The notes under the pieces: model-generated | What the model saw: only the letters and a program-made list of their open reading frames with translations | Told to the model about the DNA's origin: nothing | Database searches by the model: none | Shown: piece after piece, positions 1 through 9,500 of the stretch | How positions within the stretch are numbered: position 1 is the stretch's first letter | Layout: each line of letters starts with the position of its first letter | From: Enterobacteriaceae bacterium 4M9 | GTDB lineage: Bacteria > Pseudomonadota > Gammaproteobacteria > Enterobacterales > Enterobacteriaceae | Length of the DNA: 64,000 nt | Reading direction: 5' to 3' | Assembly: GCA_010092695.1 (NCBI GenBank) | Contig: JAADJJ010000001.1 | Location: forward strand, 3,224,001-3,288,000 | Program-made: the position numbers and the translations under genes

Positions 1-518
1 CGTCCGCGCATATAAGCGAACGGCGCAATTTCAACCTTGCCAATTTCCGGGCGTAAGCAGTACTGCATAAACGACGCTCCGAGCCTGCGCACCAGAATGT
101 CGTAGACCGGGCGGAAATACGGCGCGAATTTTTCCGAAATATCACCGGGCAAAAAGCCGAGGTCTTCATCGGCCTGGAGCACCGGGCGCGTCACAATAAT
201 CCTGTCAACGTCCTTATGAATCAGCGCATCGGCGGCTTTTGCCGCGCTGATAAACGTTTTGCCACAGCCTGCTTCCCCCGTAGCAAAAATCAATTTCTTA
301 CGCTCTATTGCCTGCAGATAGCGCTCCTGAGCTTCATTGCGCGCCTCGACAGGCGAGTTATCACGGCAATCCCTGGCCATACCGATAGCTTCTACGCCGC
401 TCATTTGCACAAGCGAGGTGACCGATTCTTCCTCACGCTGCTTGTGGCTGCGTGAGTCTCGCCTCAGCAGACGTTTCGCTTCGCGACGAGCTTTGATCAC
501 TGCTTTCTGTCTTCCCAT
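1..518 (-). CDS. phoH: PhoH family ATPase, N-terminal part (runs off the window)
   Basis: Reading leftward from the ATG at 518, the frame is open to the window edge and matches the start of E. coli PhoH: a basic N-terminus (MGRQKAVIKARREAKRLLRR), then the P-loop GEAGCGKT, then a RIIVTRPVLQADEDLGFLPG stretch. PhoH proteins are P-loop ATPases of poorly defined role, phosphate-starvation induced in E. coli. About 172 codons are present; the C-terminal half lies outside. The frame stays open upstream of this ATG (through VNQLIKVPS), so a longer N-terminus, as annotated in some enterobacteria, is possible. Confidence 0.93.
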   Translation of the reverse strand, partial: MGRQKAVIKARREAKRLLRRDSRSHKQREEESVTSLVQMSGVEAIGMARDCRDNSPVEARNEAQERYLQAIERKKLIFATGEAGCGKTFISAAKAADALIHKDVDRIIVTRPVLQADEDLGFLPGDISEKFAPYFRPVYDILVRRLGASFMQYCLRPEIGKVEIAPFAYMRG

Positions 519-1062
519 GGATGGCACCTTGATGAGTTGGTTTACATGACACGCAGCGCCTACAGGCGCGCGTTGATGCGCACAAACAGATGAGGGTTGG
601 CTTCCTTTTAAGCCATTAACTGCCGGTTTTTTTAACGCATGCGAGCTGCATACGGCATGGCCGCAGGCGTCGGTTTGATAATGGGATGTCGTGAAAGAAG
701 GAAATGTAGCGGTGAAGAAAGTATTGCCGGTAGAGGAGCTACCCGGCTGGTTGGTACGGGTTATCTTTTTAACTTGCTGTCGAATACAGCACTTCGGCAT
801 CCGCGATCTCCACAGGTGAAACTTTATTCACAATTGAGAACTACCGCTCGTTATTAATTACATCAGAAGAAATCATTTTGACAACAAATTTTTCACCAAA
901 ACGTAACCAAAATAACGCACTCGCCTGCCACAGCGTTATCACACAACAATATTACAGAAATAAATCAGTAAGATAGAAAAAAACTAAATAACGCGCTACC
1001 ACGCTCAAGAAAGTTTGAGTGGCTATTTATTAACCACTCAAACCCGGATAAATATCGGTGAA
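519..1062. other. intergenic region between phoH and efeB
   Basis: No convincing gene. The phoH side should hold the phoH promoter, but I could not identify a clear Pho box. Near efeB an inverted repeat (TTTGAGTGG at 1014-1022 pairing with CCACTCAAA at 1034-1042) lies just past the efeB stop and could end the efeUOB transcript, although its following T-run is weak. Short frames here have no recognisable product. Confidence 0.5.
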
Positions 1063-2343
1063 TCAGGCTTCCAGCAATCCCTGAGCCAGATAGCGCGATG
1101 CATCAGGCACGCCTGGCAGCACAAAGAAATATCCTCCGCCAACTGGCTTCACATATTCTTCCAGCGCTTCGCCATTTAAACGTGTTTGTACCGCGATAAA
1201 GCCTTTTTCCAGGTCATGCTGGTAACACACAAACAGCAGTCCCATATCCAGCTGACCAGATTGGGTCGCACCGCGTGAGTAGCTGTAGCCCCGGCGCATC
1301 ATCAAACTCGACTGCGTTTGCGGCGTGCGCGGGTTAGCCAACCGCATATGGCTGTCGAGCGCAATCACCTCGCCTTCGGGATCGGTGCTAAAGTCCGGCT
1401 CATCGTGCTCATGTTCCATGCCCAGTGGCGCACCGCTGGCCTTATTACGCCCGAAGATGGTTTCCTGTTCTTTGAGCGGTGTGCGGTCCCAGAACTCGAC
1501 ACGAAAGCGAATAATACGCACCGCCTGATAGCTGCCGCCTGCGGCCCATGCAGGCTCCTGCTGGTCAGGCGTCACCCAGATTACATTATCCATCAGCGAC
1601 TTATCACAGCTGTCTGGATTTGCGCTGCCGTCTTTAAAGCCCAGCAGGTTAACCGGCGTTTCTTTGCCACGACTGCGCGCGGCGTGATCGGAAATAAAAC
1701 CTTCGCGCTGCCAGCGCACGCTCAGTAAATCCGGTGTGTGCTTGATAACATCACGCAGCGCGTGAATCACCGTGTCCTGCGTATTGGCGCAAATCTGAAT
1801 CAACAAGTCGCCGTGACACTGCGCGGCATCCAGCGCGTCGTTAGGAAAACGCGACATTTTTTGTAGCGTTTTTGGCCGGTGTGCCGCAAGACCAAAGCGT
1901 TCATCAAACAGCGAATGGCCAACGGAAACGGTCATGGTCAGGTTATCGGGCGCAATCGTTGGCCCGAGGATGCCGGAGTCCAGCGGCGGCATCTGTGGGT
2001 TGGGTGTTTCAGGTGCCGGGCCGCCAGCGGTCAAAAAGGCAATACGCGTTGTCAGCAGACGAAACAGGCGCTCAAGCTCACGCTTGTCTGCGGCCAGTAC
2101 GTCAAACGCCACCACCATCATCGCCGCCTGTTGCGGGGTTAATATCCCCGCCTGATGCGGGCCATAAAATGGCTGCGTTTCATCGCGTGCGCCGGGAGCC
2201 AGCGTGCCGGGCGATGATTCGCCCGCTGCATGCGCCATGGGGCAGCCCCCCGCAACAGCGAGCGCGCCGCTCAGTACCCCTAATCCTTTGAGCAGACGGC
2301 GGCGTGCCGGTTGCGCCACGCCGTGAGTGAGTGAGTCATTCAT
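1063..2343 (-). CDS. efeB: EfeB, Tat-exported DyP-type haem peroxidase
   Basis: 426 residues, close to the E. coli protein (423). The N-terminus carries a twin-arginine signal (RRRLLKG followed by a hydrophobic Ala/Gly stretch to AHA). The body is a dye-decolourising peroxidase fold with the GFKDGSANP segment that includes the distal Asp. EfeB is the periplasmic haem peroxidase of the EfeUOB ferrous iron uptake system and is thought to oxidise Fe(II) for EfeO. It is the last gene of the operon, 5 bases after efeO, so it is expected to be co-transcribed from the Fur-regulated promoter ahead of efeU. Confidence 0.96.
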   Translation of the reverse strand: MNDSLTHGVAQPARRRLLKGLGVLSGALAVAGGCPMAHAAGESSPGTLAPGARDETQPFYGPHQAGILTPQQAAMMVVAFDVLAADKRELERLFRLLTTRIAFLTAGGPAPETPNPQMPPLDSGILGPTIAPDNLTMTVSVGHSLFDERFGLAAHRPKTLQKMSRFPNDALDAAQCHGDLLIQICANTQDTVIHALRDVIKHTPDLLSVRWQREGFISDHAARSRGKETPVNLLGFKDGSANPDSCDKSLMDNVIWVTPDQQEPAWAAGGSYQAVRIIRFRVEFWDRTPLKEQETIFGRNKASGAPLGMEHEHDEPDFSTDPEGEVIALDSHMRLANPRTPQTQSSLMMRRGYSYSRGATQSGQLDMGLLFVCYQHDLEKGFIAVQTRLNGEALEEYVKPVGGGYFFVLPGVPDASRYLAQGLLEA

Positions 2344-2348
2344 ACCGA

Positions 2349-3473
2349 TTAATCCAGCCCGAGCGCGCCACGCAGCAGCGCCAGGTCCTCAGCGAGCGCA
2401 GTGATTGGCCCTTTGAGTGCATTGCGGTCAGCATCGGTCAGTTTGTCATAGCTTTCAAAACCGCTCTGGGTGCGGTATTTGGCAAGAATGGTCTCAACCT
2501 TGCTGAAATTGACGTCAACTTTTGCCAGCAGCGCAGCGTTATCTTTCGTCAGTTCCGGGCGCAGCAAGTCGACAATCTTTTTCGCGCCGTCAATATTGGC
2601 CTGGAAGTCCCATAGATCGGTGCGGCTGTAGCGCTCTTCTTCACCGCTGATTTTCGTGGCCGCCACCTCTTCAATCAGCGCCGCCGCACCACCCACAACT
2701 TTGCCTGGCGGGAAGGCAAGCTCACTAATGCGCTTTTGCAGGTCCAGCACGTCGTCGTTGAGTTGACTGGCATACTTTTCCATATCTTTGGTGGTGTTAT
2801 CGGCAAACAGCGCCTTTTCCAGACGGTGGAAACCGGTGAACTGCGGGTCAGCCGCTTTCTGCTCGTAGTCATCTTCACGGGCATCAATGCTGCCATCAAG
2901 GTCAGAGAACAACTCAGCAATCGGCTCTATGCGCTCGTAGTGCTGGCGCGTCGGTGCGTAGAGCGATTTGGCTTTTTCAAGCTCACCGGCTTTAACCGCA
3001 TCGGTAAATGCTTTAGTGCCCGCGACCAGCGCTGCCGTTTCAGCGCTGACATAGGCTTTGTACTCGGTAATGGTCGCAGACAGCGCCGCCAGGTCGTTCT
3101 TCGCTGCGGGCGCCTGCCCTGCCAGCGCTTTCACAATCAGCTTGCCTTTCGGGTTGGTGAGCAGGCCGCAGGTCATGTCGTACTCACCGGCTTCCAGGTT
3201 TGCGGTCATTTTCTGAGTAAATCCCGGCGCGATGTTTTCGCGTTCTTCAACAACCATCACGCCTTTGAGGATTTCCCATTCCAGCGCCTTCTGACTGTGG
3301 TTCTGAATAATAAACTGCGTTTTGCCCGCGTTAACCGTAAGCACCATTGGCTCACACTGTTTATCATTTACGGTGACCTTGACCTGTGCAATATCGGCGG
3401 CCTGCACGCTAAAAGCGCTGGCGAGCAAAGAGGCAACAGTCAAGTGCAGCGCGCTGCGGCGAAAAGTGGTCAT
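2349..3473 (-). CDS. efeO: EfeO, periplasmic iron-binding protein (cupredoxin + M75 domain)
   Basis: 374 residues, the usual EfeO length. A Sec signal peptide ends near VQAA. An N-terminal cupredoxin-like domain (about residues 30-120, with Cys and Met ligand candidates around YDMTCGLL) is followed by a helical M75 imelysin-type domain containing the metal-binding HxxE motif as HRLE in GFHRLEKAL. EfeO binds iron in the periplasm and hands it to the EfeU permease. It lies between efeU and efeB in one leftward operon, 58 bases downstream of efeU. Confidence 0.96.
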   Translation of the reverse strand: MTTFRRSALHLTVASLLASAFSVQAADIAQVKVTVNDKQCEPMVLTVNAGKTQFIIQNHSQKALEWEILKGVMVVEERENIAPGFTQKMTANLEAGEYDMTCGLLTNPKGKLIVKALAGQAPAAKNDLAALSATITEYKAYVSAETAALVAGTKAFTDAVKAGELEKAKSLYAPTRQHYERIEPIAELFSDLDGSIDAREDDYEQKAADPQFTGFHRLEKALFADNTTKDMEKYASQLNDDVLDLQKRISELAFPPGKVVGGAAALIEEVAATKISGEEERYSRTDLWDFQANIDGAKKIVDLLRPELTKDNAALLAKVDVNFSKVETILAKYRTQSGFESYDKLTDADRNALKGPITALAEDLALLRGALGLD

Positions 3474-3531
3474 AGATATCAGTCCTGATTGGTCAATGAG
3501 ATAAGCAGGCGGCGACGGTGCGCCGCCGAAA

Positions 3532-4362
3532 TCAGCGGCTGCCAGAAACCGCAGCCGGCGTTCGCGCTGGCAGCATAAACAGCACCAGAGCCGGAATTAA
3601 ATACAGGAAGTACACGGCCACTTCGCTGACGCTCGGGCTTTCCTGGTAGCCAAAAATGCCCTCCAGCAGCGTGCCGGTCAGCGAGTGCGTTGAGAGCACC
3701 TCACTGAAGTTAAACGCTATCTGCTGGAAGTGATTCCACAGCCCCGCCTCGTGAAATGCGCGGATAGCCCCCGCAGCCAGCCCGGCGGCCACCAGCAAAA
3801 TAAACAGGCTGCTCCATTTGAAAAAAGTGCTCAGGTTCAGGCGAACCCCGCCGTAATAAAGCAGAAAACCCAGCACCACGGCCGTTGCCAGCCCCAGTAC
3901 TGCACCCACCGGCGGCCAGATTCCCACGTCCTGCCCAAACGCCGCCAACAGAAAGAATACGGACTCCAGCCCTTCGCGCGCGACCGCAAAAAACACCATC
4001 AGCACCAGCGCCCAGCCCTGGCCGGTACGGTGGTGCATGGCTTTATCCACCGCCTGCTCCAGCTCGCCGCGCACGTTGCGTGACACTTTGCGCATCCAGA
4101 ACACCATGTACGTAAGAATGATGACGGCAATCACGGCCACGATGCCCTCAAACAACTCCTGCTCTTTTTGCGGAAATTCGCCGGTGGTTTCATTGATGAA
4201 GATGCCCAGCCCCAGGCACAGCGCGATGGCCAGAAAAACACCGGCCCACATCGCGCCCAGCCATTTAGCGTAGCCGGTACGTTTGAGATAGCTGGCAATC
4301 AGGCTGACGATGAGCGCGGCTTCCAGCCCTTCGCGCAACATAATGAGAAAAGGAACAAACAC
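3532..4362 (-). CDS. efeU: EfeU, ferrous iron permease (intact)
   Basis: 276 residues with about seven hydrophobic segments. Both diagnostic iron-permease REGLE motifs are present (LREGLEAALIV near residue 9 and AREGLESVF near residue 127), as in Ftr1/EfeU permeases. It is the inner-membrane channel of the EfeUOB system and the first gene of the operon. The reading frame is intact, unlike E. coli K-12 where efeU carries a frameshift, so this strain should have a working low-pH Fe(II) importer. Confidence 0.96.
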   Translation of the reverse strand: MFVPFLIMLREGLEAALIVSLIASYLKRTGYAKWLGAMWAGVFLAIALCLGLGIFINETTGEFPQKEQELFEGIVAVIAVIILTYMVFWMRKVSRNVRGELEQAVDKAMHHRTGQGWALVLMVFFAVAREGLESVFFLLAAFGQDVGIWPPVGAVLGLATAVVLGFLLYYGGVRLNLSTFFKWSSLFILLVAAGLAAGAIRAFHEAGLWNHFQQIAFNFSEVLSTHSLTGTLLEGIFGYQESPSVSEVAVYFLYLIPALVLFMLPARTPAAVSGSR

Positions 4363-4417
4363 GGTGATGCCCCCGAAGCTGAACTAACGTCAACCGATGA
4401 AAAGAAATGTAAATTTT

Positions 4418-4436
4418 AATGATAGCGATTATCATT
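4418..4436. promoter_or_regulatory. Fur box upstream of efeU
   Basis: AATGATAGCGATTATCATT is a near-perfect 7-5-7 palindrome of the Fur type, 55 bases upstream of the efeU start. It fits known Fur repression of efeUOB. Confidence 0.8.
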
Positions 4437-4564
4437 AGCAGAAAAGAAAAAACAAGGAAAATCTGCGTGGCGCAGACAGGTTAATGCGCAAATGCGAGGT
4501 GCCTCGGTGTTGTTACGCGATTGCGTTAACAAAAGCCGGTGCCATAGCGATCAGCCAAAACGAC

Positions 4565-4587
4565 TCAGGCCCGCAACGCGGGCCTGA
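4565..4587 (-). terminator. putP terminator
   Basis: A GC-rich 10-base stem (TCAGGCCCGC / GCGGGCCTGA, loop 4575-4577) lies just beyond the putP stop. On the minus strand it is followed by a short T-run (CGTTTTGG). Confidence 0.7.
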
Positions 4588-4607
4588 GAAGTGACTGCAC
4601 AATACGG

Positions 4608-6116
4608 TTAGTCGGTCTGTAATTTAGACGGCGGCGCAGAGTGATAATGATCGTTAGCCTCGTTAAAGCGCTGCATCATCTCACGCGTTGGCGCTTTACC
4701 CAGCAGGCTGAACACCACAATGCCGATGCTGCCAAAGATAAAGCCTGGAATAATTTCATACAGGTCCAGCCAGCCAAAGTGCTTCCAGACAATCACGGTG
4801 ACAGCACCAATAATCATCCCGGCCAGCGCGCCGTTGCGGGTCATGCGTGACCACAGCACCGAGAACAGCACCACCGGACCAAACGCGGCACCAAAGCCTG
4901 CCCAGGCATAACTCACCAGGCCCAGCACGCGGTTTTCTGGGTTAGCCGCCAGCGCAATGGCCACCAGCGCAACAACCAGCACCATCGCGCGGCCCACCCA
5001 CACCAGCTCTTTCTGTGAGGCATTTTTACGCAGGAAGGCTTTATACAAATCTTCGGTAATGGCGCTGGAGCACACCAGAAGCTGGCAGCTCAACGTTGAC
5101 ATCACCGCCGCAAGGATGGCGGACAACAGCACACCGGCAATCCACGGGTTAAACAGAATCTGCGCCAGTTCAATAAATACGCGCTCGCTGTTCTGGTTAA
5201 CGGCGGCCGCCAGTTGCGGGTGGTTAGTGAAGTAAGCAATGCCAAAGAAACCCACCGCGACTGCGCCTGCCAGGCACAGCACCATCCAGGTCATACTGAT
5301 GCGCCGGGCGTGCACAATGGTGTGATGAGAGTCAGCAGCCATAAAGCGCGCCAGAATATGCGGCTGGCCAAAATAACCCAGGCCCCATCCCATCAACGAG
5401 ATAATGGCGACAACGTTAAGCCCTTTGAGCATATCAATGTTTTCAATGCTCTTTTGCTTAATCACCTCGAGTGAATCCCCCAGGCCGCCCACGGCCAGAA
5501 TCACCATCACCGGCGTCAGGATCAGCGCAAAAATCATCAGGCTTGCCTGAACGGTATCGGTCCAGCTTACGGCCAGGAAGCCACCGATGAAGGTATAAAG
5601 AATCGTTGCCGCCGCACCGGCCCACAGCGCGGTTTCGTAGCTCATCCCAAAGGTGCTTTCAAACAGACGCGCACCGGCCACCACGCCAGAGGCGCAGTAA
5701 ATGGTGAAGAACACCAGAATGACCAGCGCAGAGATAATGCGCAACACGCGGCTTTTATCTTCAAAACGCCCGGTGAAATAGTCCGGCAGCGTCAGCGCAT
5801 TGTTGTTCACCTCAGTGTGAACGCGCAGACGGCCCGCTACCAGCTTCCAGTTGATGTAGGCACCGACCGTCAGGCCGATAGCAATCCAGCTTTCAGAGAT
5901 GCCGGCGATAAAAATCGCCCCCGGCAGCCCCATCAACAGCCAGCCGCTCATGTCTGAGGCCCCCGCAGACAATGCGGTGACGAAGCTACCAAGACTGCGC
6001 CCGCCGAGGATGTAATCGTCAAAGTTTTTGGTCGACCGCCAGGCGATAAACCCAATAAGAATCATGCCAAAGATGTAAATCAGGAAGGTCACCAGCATCG
6101 GCGTACTTGCTGTCAT
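4608..6116 (-). CDS. putP: PutP, sodium/proline symporter
   Basis: 502 residues, the same length as E. coli PutP, with twelve or more hydrophobic segments typical of the SSS family. It imports proline with Na+ across the inner membrane for catabolism by PutA. It is transcribed divergently from putA across a 414-base control region, the standard put arrangement, so both genes should be repressed by PutA without proline. Confidence 0.97.
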   Translation of the reverse strand: MTASTPMLVTFLIYIFGMILIGFIAWRSTKNFDDYILGGRSLGSFVTALSAGASDMSGWLLMGLPGAIFIAGISESWIAIGLTVGAYINWKLVAGRLRVHTEVNNNALTLPDYFTGRFEDKSRVLRIISALVILVFFTIYCASGVVAGARLFESTFGMSYETALWAGAAATILYTFIGGFLAVSWTDTVQASLMIFALILTPVMVILAVGGLGDSLEVIKQKSIENIDMLKGLNVVAIISLMGWGLGYFGQPHILARFMAADSHHTIVHARRISMTWMVLCLAGAVAVGFFGIAYFTNHPQLAAAVNQNSERVFIELAQILFNPWIAGVLLSAILAAVMSTLSCQLLVCSSAITEDLYKAFLRKNASQKELVWVGRAMVLVVALVAIALAANPENRVLGLVSYAWAGFGAAFGPVVLFSVLWSRMTRNGALAGMIIGAVTVIVWKHFGWLDLYEIIPGFIFGSIGIVVFSLLGKAPTREMMQRFNEANDHYHSAPPSKLQTD

Positions 6117-6530
6117 TCGTCTTCTCCACTTAATGTGTCCGGGCAGGTGTCACCCGGTAAAAACCGCCGGAACGAGGCAGCCTTTCTTGTTGTCGTTTGC
6201 GGTATAACCATCCTGCCGCAAGCCTTTTTTATTAACAATAAACGTAACAGATCATTTACATATAATGCCGTAGCGGAACAGTTTTATTTTCCACCAGGTT
6301 GCACTTGCTCACGCTTTTCGCAGTTGCACCGTCAAAAACCGTTAACCAGCGCAGAAAAATTGCCCTTCTCTGAGAACTGATGGGAAAAACATCCCGTCTG
6401 CGGCATAGCGCTTCTCATTCATTTTCAGTGTTGCAGACACGGTCACATTTAACACGGTTGCACAAAGTTGCAACATGATGGATATTTCGTGTCAAACACA
6501 CTACACAAAATGAAAACAGGAGCTGACGGC
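6117..6530. promoter_or_regulatory. putP-putA divergent control region with five PutA operators
   Basis: Five copies of GTTGCA, the core recognised by the PutA ribbon-helix-helix domain, are visible at 6298-6303, 6323-6328, 6430-6435, 6457-6462 and 6467-6472; the last is part of the palindrome GTTGCAAC. The putA start at 6531 is preceded by the Shine-Dalgarno AGGAG. The region carries the promoters for both genes; I did not fix individual -35/-10 boxes. Confidence 0.8.
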
Positions 6531-9500
6531 ATGGGGACGACGACCATGGGGGTAAAGCTGGACGAAGCGACCCGCGAGCGCATTAAAACCGCGGCATCGC
6601 GCATTGACCGCACGCCACACTGGCTGATTAAACAGGCGATTTTCAACTACCTGGAGCGGCTGGAGAATAACGAAACCCTGCCGGAACTGCCAGCGCTGTT
6701 GAGCGGTGCGGCTAATGAAAGCGACGAATCCGCGCCGCTTACAGAAGAAACTGCGCAGCCGTTCCTCGACTTTGCCGAGCAGATTCTGCCTCAGTCAGTC
6801 AGCCGTGCAGCCATTACCGCCGCCTGGCGTCGAGCCGAAACCGACGCCGTACCGATGATCCTCGAGCAGGCGCGCCTGCCTGCCGATGTCGCCGAGCGCA
6901 CACACAAGCTGGCGCACCAGTTGGCCGATAAGCTGCGCAACCAGAAAACCGCCAGCGGCCGTGCCGGTATGGTGCAGGGGCTGTTGCAGGAGTTCTCGCT
7001 GTCTTCTCAGGAAGGCGTGGCGCTGATGTGCCTTGCCGAAGCCCTGCTGCGTATTCCGGATAAAGCCACGCGCGATGCGCTCATTCGCGACAAAATCAGC
7101 AATGGCAACTGGCAGTCGCACATTGGTCGCAGCCCATCGCTGTTTGTTAATGCCGCCACCTGGGGGCTGCTGTTCACCGGCCGCCTGGTCTCTACCCATA
7201 ACGAGGCCAACCTGTCGCGCTCGCTCAACCGCATTATCGGTAAAAGCGGCGAGCCGCTGATTCGTAAAGGCGTTGATATGGCAATGCGCCTGATGGGCGA
7301 ACAGTTCGTGACCGGCGAAACCATTGCCGAAGCGCTGGCTAACGCCCGTAAACTCGAAGACAAAGGCTTTCGCTACTCTTACGACATGCTTGGCGAAGCT
7401 GCCCTCACCGCTGCCGATGCCCAGGCCTACATGGTGTCCTACCAGCAGGCAATTCACGCCATCGGCAAAGCCTCCAATGGCCGCGGCATTTATGAAGGGC
7501 CAGGCATTTCGATTAAACTGTCTGCCCTGCACCCGCGCTACAGCCGTGCCCAGTATGACCGCGTGATGGATGAGCTGTATCCGCGCCTGAAGTCGCTCAC
7601 CCTGCTGGCGCGCCAGTACGATGTGGGCATTAATATCGACGCCGAAGAAGCTGACCGCTTAGAAATCTCCCTCGACCTGCTGGAGAAGCTGTGCTTTGAG
7701 CCAGAACTCGCGGGTTGGAACGGTATTGGCTTTGTTATCCAGGCCTACATGAAGCGCTGTCCGTTTGTCATTGACTCGCTAATTGACCTTGCTACCCGCA
7801 GCCGCCGTCGCCTGATGATTCGTCTGGTGAAAGGCGCCTACTGGGACAGCGAAATCAAGCGCGCGCAGGTCGAAGGCCTGGAAGGCTATCCGGTTTATAC
7901 CCGCAAGGTGTATACCGACATCTCCTATCTTGCCTGCGCCAAAAAGCTGCTGTCCGTGCCGAACCTGATTTACCCGCAGTTTGCCACCCACAACGCCCAT
8001 TCGCTGGCCGCCATTTATCAACTTGCCGGGCAGAACTACTATCCGGGTCAGTATGAGTTCCAGTGCCTGCACGGCATGGGAGAACCACTGTATGAGCAGG
8101 TGGTGGGCAAAATCGCCGATGGTAAACTGAACCGCCCGTGCCGCATTTACGCGCCGGTCGGCACCCATGAAACACTGCTGGCCTATCTGGTACGTCGTCT
8201 GCTGGAAAACGGTGCTAACACCTCGTTTGTAAACCGTATTGCCGACGCTACGCTGCCCATTGACGAACTGGTAGCCGACCCCGTTGAAGCCGTTGAGAAA
8301 ATGGCGGCACGCGAAGGTATGCTCGGCCTGCCGCACCCGAAAATCCCGCTGCCGCGCGAGCTGTACGGCAGCGACAGAGCCAACTCAGCAGGGCTTGATC
8401 TGGCTAACGAACATCGCCTTGCCTCGCTCTCTTCCGCACTACTGAACAGCGCAAGCCAGAAATGGCTGGCACTGCCGCAGCTTGAGGAGGCGGTAAGCGA
8501 AGGCAACATGGAACCGGTAGTTAACCCTGCCGATCCGACGGATATTGTTGGCTTTGTGCGTGAAGCCAGCGAAGCGGAAATCACCCGCGCGCTGGACAGC
8601 GCCGTCAATCAGGCACCTATCTGGTTTGCCACGCCGCCTGCCGAGCGTGCCGCCGTGCTGGACCGCGCTGCGGTGCTCATGGAAGACCAGACTCAAACCC
8701 TTATCGGCATTCTGGTGCGCGAAGCGGGCAAAACCTTCAGCAACGCCATTGCCGAAGTGCGCGAGGCCGTGGATTTCCTGCGCTATTACGCCTGCCAGGT
8801 ACGCCATGATTTTGCTAACGAAACCCATCGCCCGCTCGGCCCTGTGGTGTGCATTAGCCCATGGAACTTCCCGCTGGCCATCTTTACCGGCCAGATTGCC
8901 GCTGCGCTGGCGGCAGGCAACTGCGTGCTGGCAAAACCGGCCGAACAGACGCCGCTGATTGCCGCTCAGGGAATTTCTATTCTGCTGGAAGCAGGCGTGC
9001 CGCCGGGCGTGGTGCAACTGCTGCCTGGGCGCGGTGAAACAGTAGGCGCCCGCCTGACCGGGGACGAACGCGTGCGCGGCGTGATGTTCACCGGCTCAAC
9101 CGAAGTGGCTACGCTGTTACAGCGCAATATCGCCAGCCGTCTTGATGCCCAGGGCCGGCCAACGCCGCTCATCGCTGAAACCGGTGGCCTGAACGCCATG
9201 ATTGTCGATTCCTCCGCGTTGACCGAACAGGTGGTAATTGACGTACTCTCGTCTGCGTTTGACAGCGCAGGCCAGCGCTGCTCGGCGCTGCGCGTGCTGT
9301 GTGTGCAGGAAGAAGTCGCAGAACACACGCTGAAGATGCTTAAAGGCGCCATGGCCGAGTGCCGCATGGGTAACCCAGGCCGCCTGACCACCGATATCGG
9401 CCCGGTCATTGACCTTGAGGCCCGCGATAATATCGAGCGCCACATTCAGACACTGCGCGCCAAGGGTCGCCACGTCTTCCAGGCCGCAATGGAAAACAGC

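Noticed and set aside
6795..7532. Long antisense frames within putA (and similar ones opposite efeO, helD and rlmL)
   Set aside because: They are reading-frame shadows of GC-rich coding sequence, without ribosome sites or recognisable domains.
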